Positions 13,854 to 17,126 of a stretch of 17,126 bases of DNA are shown here, one piece after another; within the stretch, counting starts at the first letter, position 1, and each line of letters begins with the position of its first letter. Source of the DNA: Bog-756 sp036553725 (GTDB taxonomy: Bacteria; Actinomycetota; Acidimicrobiia; Acidimicrobiales; RAAP-2); the NCBI GenBank assembly GCA_036553725.1, contig DATBOO010000071.1:1-17126 (forward strand). The letters run 5' to 3'. The notes under the pieces were generated by a model. The model did not search any database, was not told the DNA's origin, and saw nothing but the letters and a program-made list of their open reading frames with translations. The position numbers and the translations under genes were made by a program.

Positions 13854-15058
13854 GCGGCCCGCCGGCCGAGCGCCGGGCGGCCATCACCGGCATCGGCCAG
13901 TCGGCCGTCGGGCGGCGGCTGGGTCGTACCGACCTCGACCTGACCCTCGAGGCCTGTCTCGAAGCCGTGGCCGACGCCGGTCTGAGCAGGGACGACATCG
14001 ACGGCCTGGCCACCTACCCGGGGGCCGGGCTGGGCACCGGCGGATTCGCCGGCCCAGGGACGCCCGAGGTGCAGGACGCCCTGCGCCTCCGGCTCAATTG
14101 GCACGACGGCGGCGCCGAGGGACCCGGCCAGATGCGAGCGGTGATCGCCGCCTGCTTCGCCATCGCCGCCGGCGCCGCCCGTCACGTGCTCGTCTACCGC
14201 ACGGTTTCCGAGTCGACGGCCCAAGGGGAGGGTGGCCGCCAGGGAATCGGCGGGAGCGGTGGTGGTGGGAGTGTCCCTCGCTTCTCCGGCTTCCTCCAGT
14301 GGTCGCTGCCCTTCGGCGCGGTGTCGGCCGTCAACTGGATCGCCCTGGTGGGCCAGCGCCGGGTCCACGAGTTCGGGCTCACCCGCGAGCAGCTCGCCCA
14401 GGTGGCGTTGAACGGACGGCGCAATGCCGCACTGAACCCCAAGGCCATCTATCGGGAGCCGATGGGGCTGGACGACTACCTGGCCGCCCGGATGATCTCG
14501 TCCCCGCTCTGCCTGTACGACTGCGATGCGCCCTGTGACGGGTCGACGGCGTTGGTCGTGTCCGACGCCAACTACGCCCCGGATTCACCGCGTCCCTCGT
14601 GCCATGTCAATGCCGTGGGCACCGCTCTCCGGGGAAGGCCCAGCTGGGACCAGTTCGACGACATGACCTCCATGGCGGCGAGGGACGCCGCCGCCAGCAT
14701 GTGGGAGCGGACCGAGCTGCGTCCCGCCGATGTCGACATCGTCCAGCTCTATGACGGCTTCAGCATCCTGGCCATGGTGTGGCTGGAGGCCCTCGGATTC
14801 TGCGGACGGGGCGAGAGCGGGCCCTTCGTCGAGGGCGGGACGCGTATCGCCCTCGACGGCGAGCTTCCGCTCAACACCGCCGGGGGGCAGCTCTCGGCCG
14901 GTCGGCTCCACGGATTCGGCCTGCTGCACGAGGCTTGCCTGCAGCTCCGCGGCGACGGCGGGGCGCGCCAGGTCCAGGGCCGTCACGAAGTGGCTGCGGT
15001 GGCCAACGGCGGTGGTCCCATCGCCGGATCCCTGCTCCTGACCAGAGGGCCGGGATGA
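13850..15058 (+). CDS. Thiolase-fold protein lacking catalytic cysteines (Ltp2/SCP2-like)
   Basis: 402-aa thiolase-superfamily protein, best read as a CoA-ester aldolase or lipid-transfer thiolase rather than a true thiolase. The N-terminus AAITGIGQSAVGR and the EACLEAVADAGLSRDDID helix are typical of the SCP2-thiolase group, as is the C-terminal LNTAGGQLSAGRLHGFG. The nucleophilic Cys region reads HDGGAEGPGQ (about 85-94), and the second Cys of the C-x-G-G motif is replaced (VANGGGP, 385-390). Conserved tyrosines in LYDCDAPCDG (Tyr223) and QLYDGFS (Tyr301) are candidates for retro-aldol chemistry. GTG at 13850 overlaps the DUF35 stop and has GAGGAG 6 nt upstream. The pair would cleave a beta-hydroxyacyl-CoA side chain; the substrate is inferred. 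Confidence 0.9.
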   Translation: MSGPPAERRAAITGIGQSAVGRRLGRTDLDLTLEACLEAVADAGLSRDDIDGLATYPGAGLGTGGFAGPGTPEVQDALRLRLNWHDGGAEGPGQMRAVIAACFAIAAGAARHVLVYRTVSESTAQGEGGRQGIGGSGGGGSVPRFSGFLQWSLPFGAVSAVNWIALVGQRRVHEFGLTREQLAQVALNGRRNAALNPKAIYREPMGLDDYLAARMISSPLCLYDCDAPCDGSTALVVSDANYAPDSPRPSCHVNAVGTALRGRPSWDQFDDMTSMAARDAAASMWERTELRPADVDIVQLYDGFSILAMVWLEALGFCGRGESGPFVEGGTRIALDGELPLNTAGGQLSAGRLHGFGLLHEACLQLRGDGGARQVQGRHEVAAVANGGGPIAGSLLLTRGPG

Positions 15059-15074
15059 TCGCCCACCGCCACTG

Positions 15075-15115
15075 CTGAGCCGGGGCGAGCCCGGAAGCGT
15101 CCGCCCGTTGCTCAG
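15075..15115. terminator. Inverted repeat between convergent genes, candidate terminator
   Basis: CTGAGC (15075-15080) and GCTCAG (15110-15115) enclose a smaller GC hairpin, CCGGG/CCCGG with a 5-nt loop (15080-15094). It lies in the 61-bp spacer between the convergent thiolase-like and short ACAD stops. It could end both transcripts; no T-tract is present. Confidence 0.35.
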
Positions 15116-15119
15116 GGAA

Positions 15120-16250
15120 TCAGAACAGGTCGTTGTCGGCGCCGGGCTCATCGGACAGTACGGCTGCGATCCGCTCGCGGTGGAAGGGGGCGTCACCCCA
15201 GCTCACCTGGTCGAGTTGGGACCGCTTCACGTACAGATGCAGATCGTGCTCCCAGGTGAATCCGATGCCTCCGTGCACCTGGAGGGCTGAGGCCATGACC
15301 CGGCGGGACGCATCGGAGCACCAGGCCTTGGCCGCCGAAGCGGCCAGGGACGCGCCGGGATGGTCCGAGGCGATGCACCAGGCGGCGTAGAACACGCCCG
15401 ACCGCATTCCCTCGACATCCACCAGTGCGTCGGCCAGGCGGTGCTTGACGGCCTGGAAGCTGCCGATCGGCTTGCCGAACTGGACGCGTTCGGTGGCGTA
15501 CTCGACGCTCATCTCGAGCACCCGGCTCGAAGCGCCGAGCATCTCGGCGGCCAGTGCGGTGGCGGCCCGGTCGATCAGGCGGCTGGCGGCGGCGGGGCCA
15601 CCGATCCGACGGGCGGTCAACTCCTCGAGCTGCAGCCACGCCAGGGACCGGGTCCGGTCCATGGCCGGCTCCGGGGCCGGCCGAGCGTCCGGCCCGAGGG
15701 GTACGTCGTACACCGCATCGCCGGTGACGACGACTGCCACATCGGAGACAGACGCAAACACGGTCGGCTCCGTGCGCAGGGTGAGCGCGCAGATGTCATC
15801 GGGCGATGCGGGAACGGAGGCACCGGGTGACGCCGACCAGGCCAGGCATCCGACCGCCCCGCCTGTCGACAGCCGCTCCACCCAGACCGTCGATTCCTCC
15901 CTCGTCGCCGGGGACAGGCTCTCGTCGGCGGCCGCGGCCCGGAAGGCGCTCTGGGCCAGGTTGGTCCCGGCGAAGGGGACCGGAGCCACGCGGCGCCCCA
16001 ACTGCTCGCAGAGGATGGCCACCTCGACCATCCCCAGCCCGAGCCCGCCGTCGTCCTCGGGTTGCTCGACGGCGAGCCAACCCTGCTCGGCCATGGCCTG
16101 CCACAGGCGGTGGTCGAAGCCCCCGTCCGCGGGGGCCGAGTCCGCCGGGCCGACGAACTCGCGCACCCGATCGCCGGAGGCCACACCGTCGAGCACCCGG
16201 TCAGCCGCATCGCGGAGGGCCACCTGTTCCGATGACAGCTCGAAGTCCAC
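15120..16250 (-). CDS. Acyl-CoA dehydrogenase, short (FadE-type) subunit
   Basis: 376-aa ACAD-fold protein. N-terminus MDFELSSEQVALRDAADRVL, then EQPEDDGGLGLGMVEVAILC, a shortened middle domain, YATERVQFGKPIGSFQAVKH and VHGGIGFTWEHDLHLYVKRS (about 325-344). It resembles the short ACAD at 4596-5738 in length, in the missing last segment and in the WEHD/WDHD motif, and so is a likely heteromer partner. Its natural mate is the divergent long ACAD starting at 16277. GTG at 16250 is the start: TAGACT (16264-16259, minus) lies 8 nt upstream and no Shine-Dalgarno is present, so the mRNA is probably leaderless. The substrate is unknown; acyl-CoA desaturation in the same pathway is inferred. Confidence 0.92.
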   Translation of the reverse strand: MDFELSSEQVALRDAADRVLDGVASGDRVREFVGPADSAPADGGFDHRLWQAMAEQGWLAVEQPEDDGGLGLGMVEVAILCEQLGRRVAPVPFAGTNLAQSAFRAAAADESLSPATREESTVWVERLSTGGAVGCLAWSASPGASVPASPDDICALTLRTEPTVFASVSDVAVVVTGDAVYDVPLGPDARPAPEPAMDRTRSLAWLQLEELTARRIGGPAAASRLIDRAATALAAEMLGASSRVLEMSVEYATERVQFGKPIGSFQAVKHRLADALVDVEGMRSGVFYAAWCIASDHPGASLAASAAKAWCSDASRRVMASALQVHGGIGFTWEHDLHLYVKRSQLDQVSWGDAPFHRERIAAVLSDEPGADNDLF

Positions 16251-16276
16251 GAGCCGGGAGTCTACGGTTGCCCGAC
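16251..16276. promoter_or_regulatory. Symmetric bidirectional leaderless promoter
   Basis: The entire spacer is 26 bp: 8 nt, a 10-nt core AGTCTACGGT (16259-16268), and 8 nt. The core holds a minus-strand -10 box TAGACT and a plus-strand -10 box TACGGT that share the central TA (16263-16264). Each box is exactly 8 nt from its start codon (GTG 16250, ATG 16277). Any -35 would lie inside the opposite gene. Confidence 0.6.
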
Positions 16277-17126
16277 ATGGACCTGGGGATGACGCCGGAA
16301 CAGATGGAGCTGCGGAACCAGCTCCACGGGTGGCTGGTGGCGAACCTGCCGTGGGAGTACGGCGTCGGCCTCCCGCCCCGGTCCCCGGACCTCGGGGAGG
16401 AGGTGGCCTTCGGGCGCCGATGGCAGGCCATGCTGGCCGCCGACCGGTGGGTGGGGATCACCTGGCCGGTCGAGCTCGGCGGTCGCGGCCTCGGACCGAC
16501 CGAGCACTTCGTCGTCACCGAGGAGCTGGCTCGGGCCCGGGCACCCGAATTGGTCGGGCGGATCGGCATCAACCTGGTCGGGCCCACCTTGTTGACCCAC
16601 GGCACCGAGGACCAACGTAGGCGCTGGCTGCCGCCCATCCTCGGAGCCGAGGAGTTGTGGTGTCAGTTGTTCTCCGAGCCCGACGCCGGCAGCGACCTGG
16701 CGTCACTGGCCACCCGCGCCGAGCGGGTGGACGGCGGGTACTCGGTGACCGGTCGCAAGGTCTGGACCTCGTACGCCCAGTTCGCCGACTGGGGTCTGTG
16801 CCTGGCCCGTAGCGACCCCGATGCTCCCAAGCGGCAACTGGGCATGACCTGCCTGGTCGTCGACATGCATGCGGACGGCGTCGAGGTCCGTCCCCTGGTG
16901 CAGATCACCGGCGAGGCCGAGTTCAACCAGGTGTTCCTGGATGAGGTCTTCGTCCCCGACGACCACGTCATCGGGGACGAAGGCACAGGATGGACTGTCG
17001 CCAACTCGACCCTGTCCCACGAGCGGGGCGTCAACCCGCGCCAGCTCGGCATCCACTGCCAACTCCTGTTGGGCCTCCTCGAATTGGCCCGGGAGCGCGA
17101 GCCCGGCTTCGGCGACTGGGGCACGC
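16277..17126 (+). CDS. Acyl-CoA dehydrogenase, long (FadE-type) subunit, partial at the right edge
   Basis: The first 283 codons of an ACAD run off the window. Seen are MDLGMTPEQMELRNQLHGWL, the WVGITWPVELGGRGLGPTEH segment, the flavin-contact region LWCQLFSEPDAGSDLASLAT (about 126-145), GRKVWTSYAQFADWGLCLAR, and VIGDEGTGWTVANSTLSHER, all in the normal order for N-terminal and middle ACAD domains. It resembles the long ACAD at 3316-4599. The C-terminal catalytic region lies outside the window. ATG at 16277 is 8 nt after TACGGT with no Shine-Dalgarno, so it is probably leaderless, and it is divergent from the short ACAD with which it may form a heteromer. Confidence 0.93.
   Translation, partial: MDLGMTPEQMELRNQLHGWLVANLPWEYGVGLPPRSPDLGEEVAFGRRWQAMLAADRWVGITWPVELGGRGLGPTEHFVVTEELARARAPELVGRIGINLVGPTLLTHGTEDQRRRWLPPILGAEELWCQLFSEPDAGSDLASLATRAERVDGGYSVTGRKVWTSYAQFADWGLCLARSDPDAPKRQLGMTCLVVDMHADGVEVRPLVQITGEAEFNQVFLDEVFVPDDHVIGDEGTGWTVANSTLSHERGVNPRQLGIHCQLLLGLLELAREREPGFGDWGT

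Noticed and set aside
15445..16620. Plus-strand 391-aa ORF across the divergent ACAD spacer
   Set aside because: Antisense to the short ACAD, then out of frame with the long ACAD; Ser/Arg/Pro-rich with no domain.

Overview
The window is GC-rich and looks like a chromosomal segment of a high-GC actinobacterium. The evidence is strong G/C at third codon positions, several acyl-CoA dehydrogenase (ACAD) genes of the FadE type, a cytochrome P450, a DUF35/thiolase pair, and genes whose start codon lies 6-8 nt after a TANNNT -10 box, the signature of leaderless transcripts. Acidimicrobiia or a mycobacterial relative would fit, but the sequence does not settle it. I see no rRNA, tRNA, CRISPR array, insertion sequence or phage gene.

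Layout. (1) 54-626 (+): a GNAT acetyltransferase, followed by a hairpin. (2) 367-3175 (-): a DHA2-type MFS exporter, an overlapping TetR regulator, and a small gene with acidic/proline nonapeptide repeats whose 3' end is uncertain. Two inverted repeats upstream of the exporter are candidate operators. (3) 3316-8158 (-): crotonase-fold protein, cytochrome P450, short ACAD and long ACAD. The two ACADs overlap by ATGA. (4) 8257-9732 (+): an FGGY-family kinase, divergent from the crotonase. (5) 9757-13321 (-): a gluconate-dehydrogenase-subunit-3-like protein, a GMC flavoprotein and a zinc-dependent MDR dehydrogenase. Four tandem 17-bp repeats precede the dehydrogenase. (6) 13404-15058 (+): a DUF35 protein coupled to a cysteine-less thiolase-fold protein. 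(7) 15120 to the right edge: a short and a long ACAD, divergent, 26 bp apart; the long one runs off the window.

Regions 3-7 read together as a catabolic block for a hydrophobic carboxylic acid or alcohol, possibly steroid- or terpenoid-like. The P450 would hydroxylate; the GMC and MDR enzymes would oxidise alcohols or aldehydes; two short/long ACAD pairs would desaturate acyl-CoAs; the crotonase would hydrate. The DUF35/thiolase pair would cleave C-C bonds by an Ltp2-like retro-aldol reaction. The substrate is inferred from family membership only, and the kinase's place in the pathway is unknown.

The most unusual features are regulatory. The 17-bp repeats before the MDR dehydrogenase form a chain of four six-codon mini-ORFs joined by ATGA overlaps and ending on the dehydrogenase start codon. 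The chain begins 7 nt after a -10-like box, as if repeat expansion had occurred inside a leaderless 5' end. The divergent ACAD pair has two opposed -10 boxes that share two bases in a symmetric 26-bp spacer. No single clearly new multi-gene system is evident beyond these.
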